NCBI RefSeq assembly: GCF_900109115.1
Contig: NZ_FNYV01000001.1
Coordinates: 124,001-188,000 of the forward strand
From: Micromonospora phaseoli
GTDB lineage: Bacteria > Actinomycetota > Actinomycetes > Mycobacteriales > Micromonosporaceae
Reading direction: 5' to 3'
Length of the DNA stretch: 64,000 nucleotides
Shown: piece after piece, positions 39,772 through 48,665 of the stretch
How the letters are laid out: each line of letters begins with the position of its first letter
Position numbering within the stretch: the stretch's first letter is position 1
Program-made: the position numbers and the translations under genes
The notes under the pieces: model-generated
What the model was told of the DNA's origin: nothing
The model's input: only the letters and a program-made list of their open reading frames with translations
Databases searched by the model: none

Positions 39772-41972
39772 CCGCCGATCCGGCCGACCTGGACACACCG
39801 CTGAAGAAGCTGGTCGGCGAGAAGACCGCCAAGGCGCTCGCCGGCCACCTCGACCTGCACACCGCGGGCGACCTGATCTACCACTTTCCGCGCCGGTACG
39901 ACGAGCGTGGCGAGCACACCGACATCCGCGCCCTCGACGTCGGCGAACAGGTCACCGTGCTGGCCCAGGTGCAGCGCACCGCGGTACGCCCGATGCGCCA
40001 GCGCCGGGGCAACCTGCTGGAGGTGACCGTCGGGGACGGCACCGGCGGCACCCTCACCCTCACCTTCTTCGGCAATCAGGCGTGGCGGGAGCGTGAACTG
40101 CGGCCCGGTCGGTGGGGGCTGTTCGCCGGCAAGGTCACCGAGTTCCGGAGCAAACGGCAGCTCAACGGGCCGGAGTACGTCCTGCTCGGGGAGCAGACCG
40201 ACACCGAGGCCGCCGCCAGCGAGCAGATCGAGGAGTTCGCCGGGGCGCTCATCCCGGTCTACCCGGCCGCCGCAGCGGTGCCCACCTGGGTGATCGCGCG
40301 TTGCGTACGGGTGGTGCTGGACACCGTCACGCCGCCGGCGGATCCGCTGCCCGCCACGGTGCGGGCCAGCCGGAACCTGGTCGGTCTCGACTCCGCCCTG
40401 CGGGAGATCCACCGGCCGTCCAGCCGGGAGGAGTTGTACCGCGCCCGTCGCCGGTTGAAGTGGGACGAGGCTTTCGCGGTGCAGGTGACCCTGGTGCGGC
40501 GCAAGCGCGACGCCGCCGCCTCACCCGCGCGCCCCCGGCCGACGCGCCAGGGCGGTCTGCTCGACGCGTTCGACGCCCGGCTGCCGTACGAGTTGACCTC
40601 CGGGCAGCGCGACGTGGGTGTCGAGATCGCGGCCGACCTGGCCACCGGCCATCCGATGCACCGCCTGTTGCAGGGCGAGGTCGGCTCCGGCAAGACCGTG
40701 GTGGCCCTGCGGGCGATGCTCCAGGTGGTCGACGCGGGCGGGCAGGCCGCGTTGCTCGCCCCGACCGAGGTACTCGCCGCCCAGCATTACCGCGGCATGC
40801 TCGACCTGCTCGGCCCGCTCGCTCAGGCCGGCGAACTGGGCGCCGCCGACCAGGCGACCCGGGTGGAGCTGGTCACCGGCTCACTGGGTGCCGCGGCCCG
40901 ACGCCGGGCACTGGCCGAGGTCGCCAACGGCTCCGCCGGCATCGTGCTCGGCACCCATGCGCTGCTCTACGAGGGAGTCGACTTCGCCGATCTCGGCCTG
41001 GTGGTGGTCGACGAGCAGCACCGGTTCGGCGTCGAGCAGCGGGACGCGCTCCGTGCCAAGGCGGAGCAGCCGCCGCACGTGCTGGTCATGACCGCCACCC
41101 CGATTCCCCGCACGGTGGCCATGACGGTCTACGGCGACCTGGAGATCTCCACCCTCTCCCAGCTGCCGCGCGGCCGATCGCCGATCGCCTCGCACGTCGT
41201 ACCGGCCGCCGAGAAGCCGGCCTTCCTCGACCGGGCCTGGCGGCGGCTGCGCGAGGAGGTCACCGCCGGCCACCAGGCGTACGTGGTCTGTCCGCGGATC
41301 GGGGAGGAGAGCTCCGGCGCCGACGAGGAGCCACCGGCGGTCGACGACACCGGACGGCGACCGCCGCTGGCGGTGACCGAGGTCGCCCCGTTGCTGGCCG
41401 AGGGGCCGCTGCACGGCCTGCGCGTCGGTGTCCTGCACGGCCGGCTGCCGGCCGACGAGAAGGACGCGGTGATGCGGGCCTTCGCCGGTGGCGACCTGGA
41501 CGTCCTGGTCGCCACGACGGTGGTCGAGGTCGGCGTCGACGTACCCAACGCGACGATGATGATCGTGCTCGACGCCGACCGGTTCGGCGTGTCCCAGCTG
41601 CACCAACTGCGGGGCCGGGTGGGCCGGGGCAGCGCGCCGGGGATCTGCCTGCTGGTGACCGAGGCGACGGAGGGCACCAGCGCTCGGGAACGGCTGGACG
41701 CGGTGGCGTCCACCACCGACGGGTTCAAGCTCGCCGAGCTGGATCTGGAGCAGCGGCGGGAGGGCGACGTGCTGGGCGCCGCACAGTCCGGTCGCCGGTC
41801 ACACCTGCGACTGCTGTCGCTGCTGCGCGACGCCGACCTGATCCGTGACGCGCGGGCGGAGGCGATCGCGTTGGTCGAGGAGGATCCGGAGCTGGTCCGG
41901 CATCCGGCGCTGGCGGCCTCGGTCGCCGCCCTGGTCGACGCGGATCGCGCAGAGTACCTCGAAAAAGGCTGA
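39768..41972 (+). CDS. recG: ATP-dependent DNA helicase RecG
   Basis: 734 residues. Branch-migrating helicase that reverses stalled replication forks. N-terminal wedge/OB domain (DLIYHFPRRYDERGE, VTVGDGTGGTLTLTFFG), Walker A GEVGSGKT (303-310), DExH box as DEQH (415-418), MTATPIPRT, then the C-terminal RecG-specific part (QLHQLRGRVGRG). ATG 39768 overlaps the upstream stop (ATGA). Terminator at the stop codon. Confidence 0.95.
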   Translation: MTADPADLDTPLKKLVGEKTAKALAGHLDLHTAGDLIYHFPRRYDERGEHTDIRALDVGEQVTVLAQVQRTAVRPMRQRRGNLLEVTVGDGTGGTLTLTFFGNQAWRERELRPGRWGLFAGKVTEFRSKRQLNGPEYVLLGEQTDTEAAASEQIEEFAGALIPVYPAAAAVPTWVIARCVRVVLDTVTPPADPLPATVRASRNLVGLDSALREIHRPSSREELYRARRRLKWDEAFAVQVTLVRRKRDAAASPARPRPTRQGGLLDAFDARLPYELTSGQRDVGVEIAADLATGHPMHRLLQGEVGSGKTVVALRAMLQVVDAGGQAALLAPTEVLAAQHYRGMLDLLGPLAQAGELGAADQATRVELVTGSLGAAARRRALAEVANGSAGIVLGTHALLYEGVDFADLGLVVVDEQHRFGVEQRDALRAKAEQPPHVLVMTATPIPRTVAMTVYGDLEISTLSQLPRGRSPIASHVVPAAEKPAFLDRAWRRLREEVTAGHQAYVVCPRIGEESSGADEEPPAVDDTGRRPPLAVTEVAPLLAEGPLHGLRVGVLHGRLPADEKDAVMRAFAGGDLDVLVATTVVEVGVDVPNATMMIVLDADRFGVSQLHQLRGRVGRGSAPGICLLVTEATEGTSARERLDAVASTTDGFKLAELDLEQRREGDVLGAAQSGRRSHLRLLSLLRDADLIRDARAEAIALVEEDPELVRHPALAASVAALVDADRAEYLEKG

Positions 41973-41997
41973 GGGCGCGCCAACGGCGCGCCCTCAG
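41969..41997 (+). terminator. recG terminator overlapping the stop codon
   Basis: 13-bp perfect stem (41969-41981 with 41985-41997), loop AAC; the TGA of recG is part of the 5' arm. Confidence 0.8.
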
Positions 41998-42008
41998 ACA
42001 ATGCGGTG

Positions 42009-42068
42009 TAAGGAGGGGCCCCCTTCTAACGCCTGCGGTAGAGCAGGGGCCCCTTCTTAACGATCAAC
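42009..42068 (+). repeat. dimeric 30-bp GGGGCCCC repeat, copy 3
   Basis: Units 42009-42038 and 42039-42068. It fills the gap between the recG terminator and the stop codon of the convergent surface protein gene, ending one base before that stop. Confidence 0.85.
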
Positions 42069-43571
42069 TCAGGCGGTGAAGTGGACCCGCCGACGCCGTG
42101 CCAGCACGAACAGCACCGCGCCCACCGCCAGCAGAGCGATGGCGCCCGCGGCGATGCCGCCGGCCGCGGCACCGGTCACCGGCAGACCCGGGGGCTCCTC
42201 GCCGCCGCCACCGCCGCCGCAGCCCTCGGGGGCGTAGATGACCTCGAGCTCCAGACCCAGCTCCGGCAGGACGACCAGGGCCGCCTCGTCGTCGCCGGCC
42301 GGGAAGGTGACCTTCTCCGAGGAGCCCGGCGCAACGGTACGGGTCTCGGTCTTGTCGCCGTAGGTGAACTCCACCTTGACCGGCACGCCACCCTCCGGGT
42401 TGGAGGCGGTCAGGCCGAAGGTCTCGCAGTCGGCGTCAGTGGTGACCGTCGGCAGCGGGCAGTCCTCGGGACGCTCCCAGGAGTACGTGCCGTTCTCGAT
42501 GACCTTGCCCTCGACCAGCACCTCGATCTTGCCGGCGTTCTCGGCCGGCACGACGGTCTCGTTGTCGGCCTTGCCCGGCGCGACCGTGACGGTCTTGGAC
42601 CAGCCGTTCTCGCCCCGGACCTCGAACTCCACCGGGTACTTGGAGATCGAACCGTCGTTGCTCAGCGAGACGGTGACGGTGCCGTCGCAGGAGGAGGCGA
42701 AAGTGGACGCCGGGGTGGTGCAGTTCTTGCTGCCGCCGTTGTACCAGCCGGGCGGGCCGGACGAACGGTTGCCGGGGGCGCCGCGCTCGCCGAGCTTCTT
42801 GTTGCCGTAGCGCGGGCCGTCCTCGACCAGCGGGTCGATGACCTCGTCCACGCCGCCCCAGATCAGGTCGACCTGGGTGTGGCAGTCCGGAACGCCGACG
42901 TTGAGCTCGATCTCGGTCTGGGTGCCACCGAGGAAGTTGCTGTCCGGCTCGCCGTAGACGTACTGCGGGGTGGCGAACTGCGGGCGCGGCGCGAAGTACG
43001 ACACCAGGGTGAAGTACTGCTTCTCCTCACCGCACAGCGGCAGGTCGCCCTCCAGCTTGACGGTCGCCTTGCCGTTCGGGCCGTCGAACGTGTGGCTGTA
43101 CTTCGCCTGGCTGGCGTCGATGCACTTCGGCGCCGGCTGGCACGGGGCGTCGCGGTCGAGCCTGATGGTGCCATCGTTGGTGCGCTCGCGGCGGTTGTCC
43201 CAGCGGGCCTCGACGGTGAGCTTGGCGCTCGCGGTGTCACCCGGCACCCGCTGCACGGCCTCGACGAAGCCGCCCCTGTTGATCGCCACGCCCTGCAGGT
43301 CGACGGCCTCGGCACCCGGGACGAGCACCTGGACCGGGCTCGACGGCTCGGCGGTCACCTTCTTGATCGTTGCGGCCTTGTCGCGCTCGCTGTTGACCAC
43401 CTTCCACGTGATCACCCGCTCGCCGCTGAGCTGGTCACAGACGGCGGTGGCGGTGATGGTGGTGTGGTGGGCGGCGGCCGGAGTGGCCACCACCGCTGCT
43501 CCGGTCATGCCGATGAGAGCGGCTGCCAGGACAGCCAGCGGTCGCCGCAGCGACAGCTTGGGTCGGATCAC
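42069..43571 (-). CDS. LPXTG-type cell-wall-anchored surface protein
   Basis: 500 residues. Signal peptide (about 1-34, RRPLAVLAAALIGMTGAAVV then ATPAAA), a long extracellular part with several immunoglobulin-like beta segments and scattered Cys pairs, and a C-terminal sorting signal: LPVTG at 463-467, then a hydrophobic stretch and RRRR. It should be attached to peptidoglycan by a sortase. Many actinomycete proteins of this layout use LAXTG; here a classical LPXTG is present. A Gly/Glu-rich spacer (GGGGGGEEPPG) precedes the signal. No sortase gene is in the window. Possibly an adhesin or structural surface protein. Confidence 0.85.
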   Translation of the reverse strand: MIRPKLSLRRPLAVLAAALIGMTGAAVVATPAAAHHTTITATAVCDQLSGERVITWKVVNSERDKAATIKKVTAEPSSPVQVLVPGAEAVDLQGVAINRGGFVEAVQRVPGDTASAKLTVEARWDNRRERTNDGTIRLDRDAPCQPAPKCIDASQAKYSHTFDGPNGKATVKLEGDLPLCGEEKQYFTLVSYFAPRPQFATPQYVYGEPDSNFLGGTQTEIELNVGVPDCHTQVDLIWGGVDEVIDPLVEDGPRYGNKKLGERGAPGNRSSGPPGWYNGGSKNCTTPASTFASSCDGTVTVSLSNDGSISKYPVEFEVRGENGWSKTVTVAPGKADNETVVPAENAGKIEVLVEGKVIENGTYSWERPEDCPLPTVTTDADCETFGLTASNPEGGVPVKVEFTYGDKTETRTVAPGSSEKVTFPAGDDEAALVVLPELGLELEVIYAPEGCGGGGGGEEPPGLPVTGAAAGGIAAGAIALLAVGAVLFVLARRRRVHFTA

Positions 43572-44125
43572 GCGTACTCCCGGGGTGAAGATGCGTCAGG
43601 GTCGGCACGGGTGGGACGGACGGCGCTGGCGGCGTGTGCCGCGCCTGAGAGGGTGCCTGTCCGTGCCGATGGCCGGCGGCGATGTAGCCGGCACCCGGCA
43701 GACCCTAGCGAGAACGTGAGGAACGAAACAGCCCTCAGGGAGGCTTAAGCATGATGTTATTGATTCGAGATCATTGATGTACGGTCTGTGATCAAGTCGA
43801 GGCTTCGCGCACCCACGTCCGGTGTGGGTCCGGTGGCCCGCGACGCGATGTCGGCCACGAGGGCGGGGTCGCCTCCTGGTGTCGCCGTCGGTGGTGACGG
43901 CGATGGGCCGGCTGCGCCGGGACCGCGTGGACCGGGTGGGCCACCCGCCCCCGGGCCGGGGTCGGGCGGCGCGCCGCAGCCTTCGGGGAGACCTAAGAAT
44001 GATGTGGTCAATTCGCGATCTTTGCTATACGCAAGGTGCTCGGTCGAGTACGCCGGGATCACCCTCCGGTCGATCGGCGCCGATCGGGCGTCGCGTAGCG
44101 TCGCAGGCATGAGCAGGAGCCAGCG
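43572..44125. other. gene-free region between the surface protein gene and rsmD
   Basis: About 550 bp. Open frames exist on both strands but are dominated by Gly/Pro codons and have no ribosome site or conserved pattern, so I do not call them. Two copies of a 47-bp imperfect direct repeat (43738-43784 and 43986-44032) with unusually AT-rich sequence flank a GC-rich, Pro/Gly-codon-like block. Promoters of both neighbours must lie here. Confidence 0.5.
43738..44032 (+). repeat. pair of 47-bp imperfect direct repeats
   Basis: Copy A 43738-43784 and copy B 43986-44032, offset 248 bp. Shared positions include GGGAG, TAAG, ATGATGT, ATTCG, GATC, TTG and TAC in identical spacing with about a quarter of bases changed. 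Each looks like a short AT-rich regulatory block (possible -10: TGTACG, TATACG). Confidence 0.65.
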
Positions 44126-44689
44126 GTGACCCGCATCGTCGCCGGCAGTCTCGGCGGCCGGCGGATCAGCGCCCCACCGGGCGCCGGCACCCGACCGACC
44201 TCCGACCGGGTACGCGAGGCGCTGTTCAGTGCCGTGCAGGCGGAGACGGATCTCGACGGTGCGCGATTCGCCGACCTCTACGCGGGCTCGGGCGCGGTCG
44301 GCCTGGAGGCGCTGTCCCGGGGGGCCGCGTACGCGTTGCTGGTCGAGTCCGACCCGCGTGCGGCCCGGGTGATCCGGGAGAACATGACGGCCCTGCGGGT
44401 GGGTCCCGTCGCCCGGCTGGCCACCGGCAAGGTCGCCACGGTGCTGGCCGCGGGCCCGGACGGTGACCCGTACGACGTCGTCTTCGCCGACCCGCCGTAC
44501 GCGCTGCCCGGCGACGACGTCGCCGCGATGCTCGTGGCACTGGTCGACGGGGGGTGGCTCGCGCCGGGGGCGTTGGTGGTGGTGGAGCGGTCCAGCCGCA
44601 GCGGGCCGGTCGAGTGGGTGCAGGGCGTCACTGGCCTGCGCAGTCGCCGGTACGGCGAGACCACCCTTTGGTACGGTCGCCGATCATGA
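44126..44689 (+). CDS. rsmD: 16S rRNA (guanine966-N2)-methyltransferase
   Basis: 187 residues. MTRIVAGSLGGRRI, PTSDRVREALFSA, the SAM site DLYAGSGAVGLEALSRGA and the catalytic DPPY at 122-125 define RsmD, which methylates G966 of 16S rRNA during 30S assembly. GTG 44126 has AGGAG eight bases upstream. It is coupled to coaD by an ATGA overlap, a widely conserved pair. Confidence 0.95.
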   Translation: MTRIVAGSLGGRRISAPPGAGTRPTSDRVREALFSAVQAETDLDGARFADLYAGSGAVGLEALSRGAAYALLVESDPRAARVIRENMTALRVGPVARLATGKVATVLAAGPDGDPYDVVFADPPYALPGDDVAAMLVALVDGGWLAPGALVVVERSSRSGPVEWVQGVTGLRSRRYGETTLWYGRRS

Positions 44690-45168
44690 GACGTGCGGTG
44701 TGTCCCGGCTCGTTCGACCCGGTCACCAACGGTCACCTCGACATCGTCGGCCGAGCCAGCCGGCTGTTCGACGAGGTGATCGTCGGAGTGCTGGTCAACC
44801 AGTCGAAGAGCGGCCTGTTCACCGTCGAGGAGCGGATCGACATGCTGCGCGAGGTGACCGCCTCCTACGGCAACGTCCGGGTGGAGTCCTTCCGCGGGTT
44901 GCTGGTGGACTTCTGCCGGGCTCAGCGGGCGACCGTGCTGATCAAGGGCTTGCGGGCGGTCAGCGATTTCGACTACGAACTGCAGATGGCCCAGATGAAC
45001 ATCGGCCTCGCCGGGGTCGAGACGTTGTTCATGCCGACCAATCCGCTCTACTCCTTCCTCTCCTCAAGCCTTGTCAAGGACGTGGCCAAGTGGGGCGGTG
45101 ACGTCACCTCCCACGTCCCCGACCTGGTCCGCGAGGCCCTGAAGGCCCGCCTGGTCCCCCCCACCTGA
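44686..45168 (+). CDS. coaD: phosphopantetheine adenylyltransferase
   Basis: 160 residues. Fourth step of coenzyme A synthesis (4'-phosphopantetheine plus ATP). CPGSFDPVTNGHLDIVGRAS contains the nucleotidyltransferase TxGH motif (14-17); KGLRAVSDFDYELQMAQMN and SFLSSSLVKDVAKWG complete the family pattern. ATG 44686 lies inside the rsmD stop. Confidence 0.96.
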   Translation: MRRAVCPGSFDPVTNGHLDIVGRASRLFDEVIVGVLVNQSKSGLFTVEERIDMLREVTASYGNVRVESFRGLLVDFCRAQRATVLIKGLRAVSDFDYELQMAQMNIGLAGVETLFMPTNPLYSFLSSSLVKDVAKWGGDVTSHVPDLVREALKARLVPPT

Positions 45169-45185
45169 CCCCTTTCCCCACTCCC

Positions 45186-45252
45186 CGATCACGGATTCTG
45201 GTCGCCCTTGCCCCTTTCGGCGGTCTTTGCGGCGACAGGAAGCGCAAGATCG
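45186..45252. repeat. 67-bp imperfect palindromic element
   Basis: Ends CGATC/GATCG and inner arms TCGCC/GGCGA flank a core GCCCCTTTCGGCGGTCTTTGC. Lies in the 233-bp gap between coaD and the sepIVA-like gene. The arrangement is that of a small repetitive palindromic element; I have only one copy here to judge from. Confidence 0.4.
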
Positions 45253-45401
45253 TCGAGGTGGACGGGGTGGGGTGGGGCGACGCGCCGGGAGAGCGGGTGG
45301 GTGCGGGCTCGCCACGGGACGACATCATTGGATGAGGCGGGAAACCGTCCGCGGCCCGCATGATGTAGATCGGCCCGACGAACGACAGGAGTGAGGTACC
45401 G

Positions 45402-45899
45402 GTGGACCCGCTCGACCGCATCGACGAACTGATCGCCATCGTGGAGCAGGCGCGCTCCGTCCCGATGTCGCGCAACAACTGCATGGTCGACCGGGGTGAG
45501 ATGATCGCGGCCCTCGACGAGATGCGTGCCGAACTCCCCGCTGATCTGCGCCGGGCCGCCGCCCTGCTGGAGGAACGGGACAAGATCATGGAGGCCGGCA
45601 AGCGGGAGGCCGACCGGATCATCAGCGAAGGTGAGGCGGAACACGCCCGCCTGGTCTCGGTGAACGAGATCACGGTTTCGGCCGAGCACGAGGGTGCCCG
45701 GATCATCGCCGAGGCCCGCGCCGAGGCGCAGCGGCTGCGCGAGGAGGTCGACGACTACGTCGACACGGCGCTGGCCAACTTCGAGCAGTTCCTCACCCGG
45801 GCGTTGGCCTCGATAGAGCGCGGCCGGGACAAGATGCACGCGCTGCGGGAGATCGGTACGTTCGCCGGCGACGAGGCGGAGCGGCCGCTGCCCTTCTGA
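45402..45899 (+). CDS. sepIVA: SepIVA-like coiled-coil cell division protein
   Basis: 165 residues, mostly long amphipathic helix with heptads (LLEERDKIMEAGKREADRIISEGEAEH, EAQRLREEVDDYVDTALANFEQF). This DivIVA-related pattern and the position directly before yceD-rpmF-rnc match mycobacterial SepIVA, a septum-associated regulator of division and envelope precursor synthesis. It is shorter than the mycobacterial protein (about 245 residues), missing part of the C-terminal region. GTG 45402 with AGGAGTGAGG upstream. Confidence 0.7.
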   Translation: MDPLDRIDELIAIVEQARSVPMSRNNCMVDRGEMIAALDEMRAELPADLRRAAALLEERDKIMEAGKREADRIISEGEAEHARLVSVNEITVSAEHEGARIIAEARAEAQRLREEVDDYVDTALANFEQFLTRALASIERGRDKMHALREIGTFAGDEAERPLPF

Positions 45900-46021
45900 G
45901 CGGCACCGCCGCCAACGTCACCGCCAGCGCCGACAGGGATGCTGGTCGGCCCCGGTTCGACGCTGGGGTGTCCGTCCAGGTAACCTCGCTTGTCGGCCTC
46001 TCACCGGCCGGAGTCTGAACT

Positions 46022-46585
46022 ATGCCCAAGAACTCACCCACTTCACTCGACCCCAGGTCACCGCTGGTCCTCGACACGAGGGAGCTCCCGCGCCGGCCTG
46101 GTGCCTTGCGTACCGTCGAACGGGTGGTCCCGGCGCCGTCGGACCTCGGCGTGGAGTTGATCAGCGTGCCGGAAGGCGCGGACCTCGACCTCGATCTGCG
46201 GATGGAGTCGGTGTCCGAGGGCGTGCTCGTGTCGGGGACCGTCAGCGGTCCGATCCGGGGCGAGTGCGGGCGCTGCCTGCGTGAGATCAACGACTCGGTG
46301 GCGGTGACGATCCAGGAGCTGTACGCCTACGAGAACAGCACCACGGACGCCACCACCGAGGAGGATGAGGTCGGTCGAATGCAGGGAGACCTGATCGACC
46401 TGGAACCGGCGTTGCGGGACGCGGTGGTGCTCGCGCTGCCGACCAATCCGCTCTGCCGCCAGGACTGCCCCGGCCTGTGCCCCGACTGTGGGGTGCACGG
46501 GGACGATCTGCCGGCCGACCACAGCCACCAGCAGATCGACCCGCGTTGGGCGGGCCTGTCGCAACTGACCCGTACAGAGGAGTAA
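46022..46585 (+). CDS. DUF177/YceD family protein
   Basis: 187 residues, the YceD/DUF177 protein that is almost always encoded directly before rpmF. Six cysteines in GECGRCLREI and CRQDCPGLCPDCGVHG form the likely zinc site. Involved in 23S rRNA or large-subunit biogenesis in the organisms studied (plant DUF177, E. coli YceD). ATG 46022 follows 122 bp after sepIVA. It starts the yceD-rpmF-plsX-rnc-mutM operon. Confidence 0.9.
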   Translation: MPKNSPTSLDPRSPLVLDTRELPRRPGALRTVERVVPAPSDLGVELISVPEGADLDLDLRMESVSEGVLVSGTVSGPIRGECGRCLREINDSVAVTIQELYAYENSTTDATTEEDEVGRMQGDLIDLEPALRDAVVLALPTNPLCRQDCPGLCPDCGVHGDDLPADHSHQQIDPRWAGLSQLTRTEE

Positions 46586-46590
46586 GAACC

Positions 46591-46764
46591 GTGGCCGTCC
46601 CCAAGCGCAAGATGTCGCGCAGCAACACCCGGTCCCGCCGGGCGAACTGGAAGGCCGCGGCGGTCGCGACCGTCGCCTGCCCGCAGTGCAAGTCCCCGAA
46701 GCTGCCGCACGCCGCCTGCTCCGTCTGCGGCACCTACAACGGCCGCCAGGTCCTCGAGGTCTGA
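46591..46764 (+). CDS. rpmF: 50S ribosomal protein L32
   Basis: 57 residues: MAVPKRKMSRSNTRSRRANW, then CPQCKSPKLPHAACSVCGTYNGRQV. Two CxxC pairs give the zinc-binding form. GTG 46591 with AGAGGAG upstream, 5 bp after the yceD stop. Confidence 0.97.
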   Translation: MAVPKRKMSRSNTRSRRANWKAAAVATVACPQCKSPKLPHAACSVCGTYNGRQVLEV

Positions 46765-46776
46765 CCTGAACGCCGA

Positions 46777-47847
46777 GTGACGCCTCCGACCACAGGTCGG
46801 CTGGTGCGCACACCCCGGCGATCGCCCGACGCCCCCGCCGACGCCGGCCGGCTCTCCCCGGCCGGCGTCGCGAGGGAGCCGGGCACCGCACGGATCGCCG
46901 TTGACCTCCTCGGCGGGGACGATGCTCCCGCCGTAGTGGTGGACGGCGCTCTGCGGGCGCTGCGCGCCGACCCGGACCTGCACCTGCTTCTCGTCGGCCC
47001 CATCAAGGTTGCCGGCGCGCTGATCGACGCCCTCGATCCGGCGCAACGCGCCCGCATCTCGGTTCGACCGGCGGACACCGCCGTCGACATGGCCGACGAT
47101 CCCACTGTCGCCCGTACCGAGACGACCGTTCGGGCGGCGGTCGCCGCCCTCCGCGAGGGTCTCGCCGACGCGCTGGTCTCCGCCGGCTCCACCGGTGCCA
47201 CCGTCACCGCCGCTGCCCTCGGGCTCGGCCGCTGGCCCCAGGTCCGGCGACCGGCCCTCGCCGCCGTGCTGCCCGCCGTCCCCGGGCCCGTCGTGCTGCT
47301 CGACGTCGGAGGCTCGCTGGAGTCGAGCCCGGCGACGCTGACCCGGCACGCCGTGCTCGGTGCCGCGTACGCCACCGTCGCCCACGGCGCGGCCGCACCC
47401 CGCGTCGGACTGCTCTCCGTGGGCACCGAACCCGGCAAGGGCGACCGGGCCCGCCGGCTCGCCGACCCCATGCTCAGCACGGCCGTCCTGCCCGGTGCCG
47501 CCCGCTACGTCGGTCTGGTCGAGGGGTACGACGTCTGCCTCGGCACGCGCGCCGATGTGGTGGTCACCGACGGGTTCACCGGTAACGTGCTGCTCAAGGC
47601 CATCGAGGGCGCGTATGCCATGGCCGGCGGCTCGCCGCCCGGCGGCGGCGCACCGCGGGCGGCCGCCCTGCTCGGAGTCGCCGGCACGGTGGTCGTCTGC
47701 CACGGCGCCGCCCGCGCCGATGACATCACCTCCGGCATCGCCCTGGCCGCCCATCTCTGGCGGCAGGACGCCACCGACCGGGTCGCCGCGTTGATCGCCG
47801 GAGACCGCACCGACCGCACGACCGATACCGAGGTACGCACATCATGA
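46777..47847 (+). CDS. plsX: phosphate acyltransferase
   Basis: 356 residues. Converts acyl-ACP to acyl-phosphate, the first committed step of phospholipid synthesis in many bacteria. PlsX features: [31 protein letters not shown] segment, [22 protein letters not shown] and [16 protein letters not shown]. The first 38 residues are a Pro/Arg-rich extension; GTG 46777 might be too early and translation could begin nearer residue 32. ATGA overlap with rnc. Confidence 0.92.
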   Translation: MTPPTTGRLVRTPRRSPDAPADAGRLSPAGVAREPGTARIAVDLLGGDDAPAVVVDGALRALRADPDLHLLLVGPIKVAGALIDALDPAQRARISVRPADTAVDMADDPTVARTETTVRAAVAALREGLADALVSAGSTGATVTAAALGLGRWPQVRRPALAAVLPAVPGPVVLLDVGGSLESSPATLTRHAVLGAAYATVAHGAAAPRVGLLSVGTEPGKGDRARRLADPMLSTAVLPGAARYVGLVEGYDVCLGTRADVVVTDGFTGNVLLKAIEGAYAMAGGSPPGGGAPRAAALLGVAGTVVVCHGAARADDITSGIALAAHLWRQDATDRVAALIAGDRTDRTTDTEVRTS

Positions 47848-48665
47848 GCAATGACAAGCGCCGGCGGCCCTCGATCGGCCACCTGGAGGCCGCCTTCGGC
47901 GTCTCACTGGACCCGGCACTGCTGGAGCGGGCACTCACCCACCGCTCGTACGCATATGAGAACGGCGGCCTGCCCACCAACGAGCGCCTGGAGTTCCTGG
48001 GCGACTCGGTGCTGGGTGTGGTGATCACGACCGCGCTCTTCGAGAACCACCCCGACCTGCCGGAGGGGCAACTGGCCAAGTTGCGGGCCAGCGTGGTCAA
48101 CATGCGCGCGCTCGCCGACGTGGCGCGCGGCCTGGGCCCGGAGGGGCTCGGTCCGTACATGCTGCTCGGCAAGGGCGAGGAGACCACCGGCGGCCGGGAC
48201 AAGGCGAGCATCCTCGCCGACACCCTGGAGGCGCTGCTCGGCGCGATCTACCTCCAGTACGGGCTGGACACCGCCGCCATCGTGATCCACCGACTGTTCG
48301 ACCCGCTGATGGCCGAGTCGGCGGGCCGGGGTGCCGCGCTGGACTGGAAGACCAGCCTGCAGGAGTTGACCGCCGCCCTCGGTCTCGGCGTGCCGGAGTA
48401 CCGGATCGAGGGGGCCGGCCCGGACCACCTGAAGACCTTCACCGCCTGGGTGGTGGTCGCCGGAAACCGGTACGGCGGCGCCAACGGGCGCAGCAAGAAG
48501 GAGGCCGAGCAGCGGGCGGCGGAGTCCGCCTGGCGGACCCTCACCGAGCAGCCCGACACGAGCGCCGACCACATCGCGGAGCCGGCGGACGACCAGGTGG
48601 ACGCTGCGGCCGGTGACGGCCGGGAGATGGTTGGCGAGGTCGAGTTCCAGGCGCGCCGTGCCTGA
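47844..48665 (+). CDS. rnc: ribonuclease III
   Basis: 273 residues. Double-strand-specific endoribonuclease for rRNA and mRNA processing. The catalytic signature [10 protein letters not shown] is at 46-55, the second acidic cluster is in [11 protein letters not shown], and the dsRNA-binding domain (about 168-235) contains [23 protein letters not shown]. It ends in a 40-residue acidic tail. Overlaps plsX (ATGA) and, by 8 bp, mutM. Confidence 0.96.
   Translation: MSNDKRRRPSIGHLEAAFGVSLDPALLERALTHRSYAYENGGLPTNERLEFLGDSVLGVVITTALFENHPDLPEGQLAKLRASVVNMRALADVARGLGPEGLGPYMLLGKGEETTGGRDKASILADTLEALLGAIYLQYGLDTAAIVIHRLFDPLMAESAGRGAALDWKTSLQELTAALGLGVPEYRIEGAGPDHLKTFTAWVVVAGNRYGGANGRSKKEAEQRAAESAWRTLTEQPDTSADHIAEPADDQVDAAAGDGREMVGEVEFQARRA

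Noticed and set aside
43757..44129. Overlapping open frames of about 115 codons on both strands
   Set aside because: Pro/Gly-rich, no ribosome site, no family pattern, and they contain the direct repeats; treated as non-coding.
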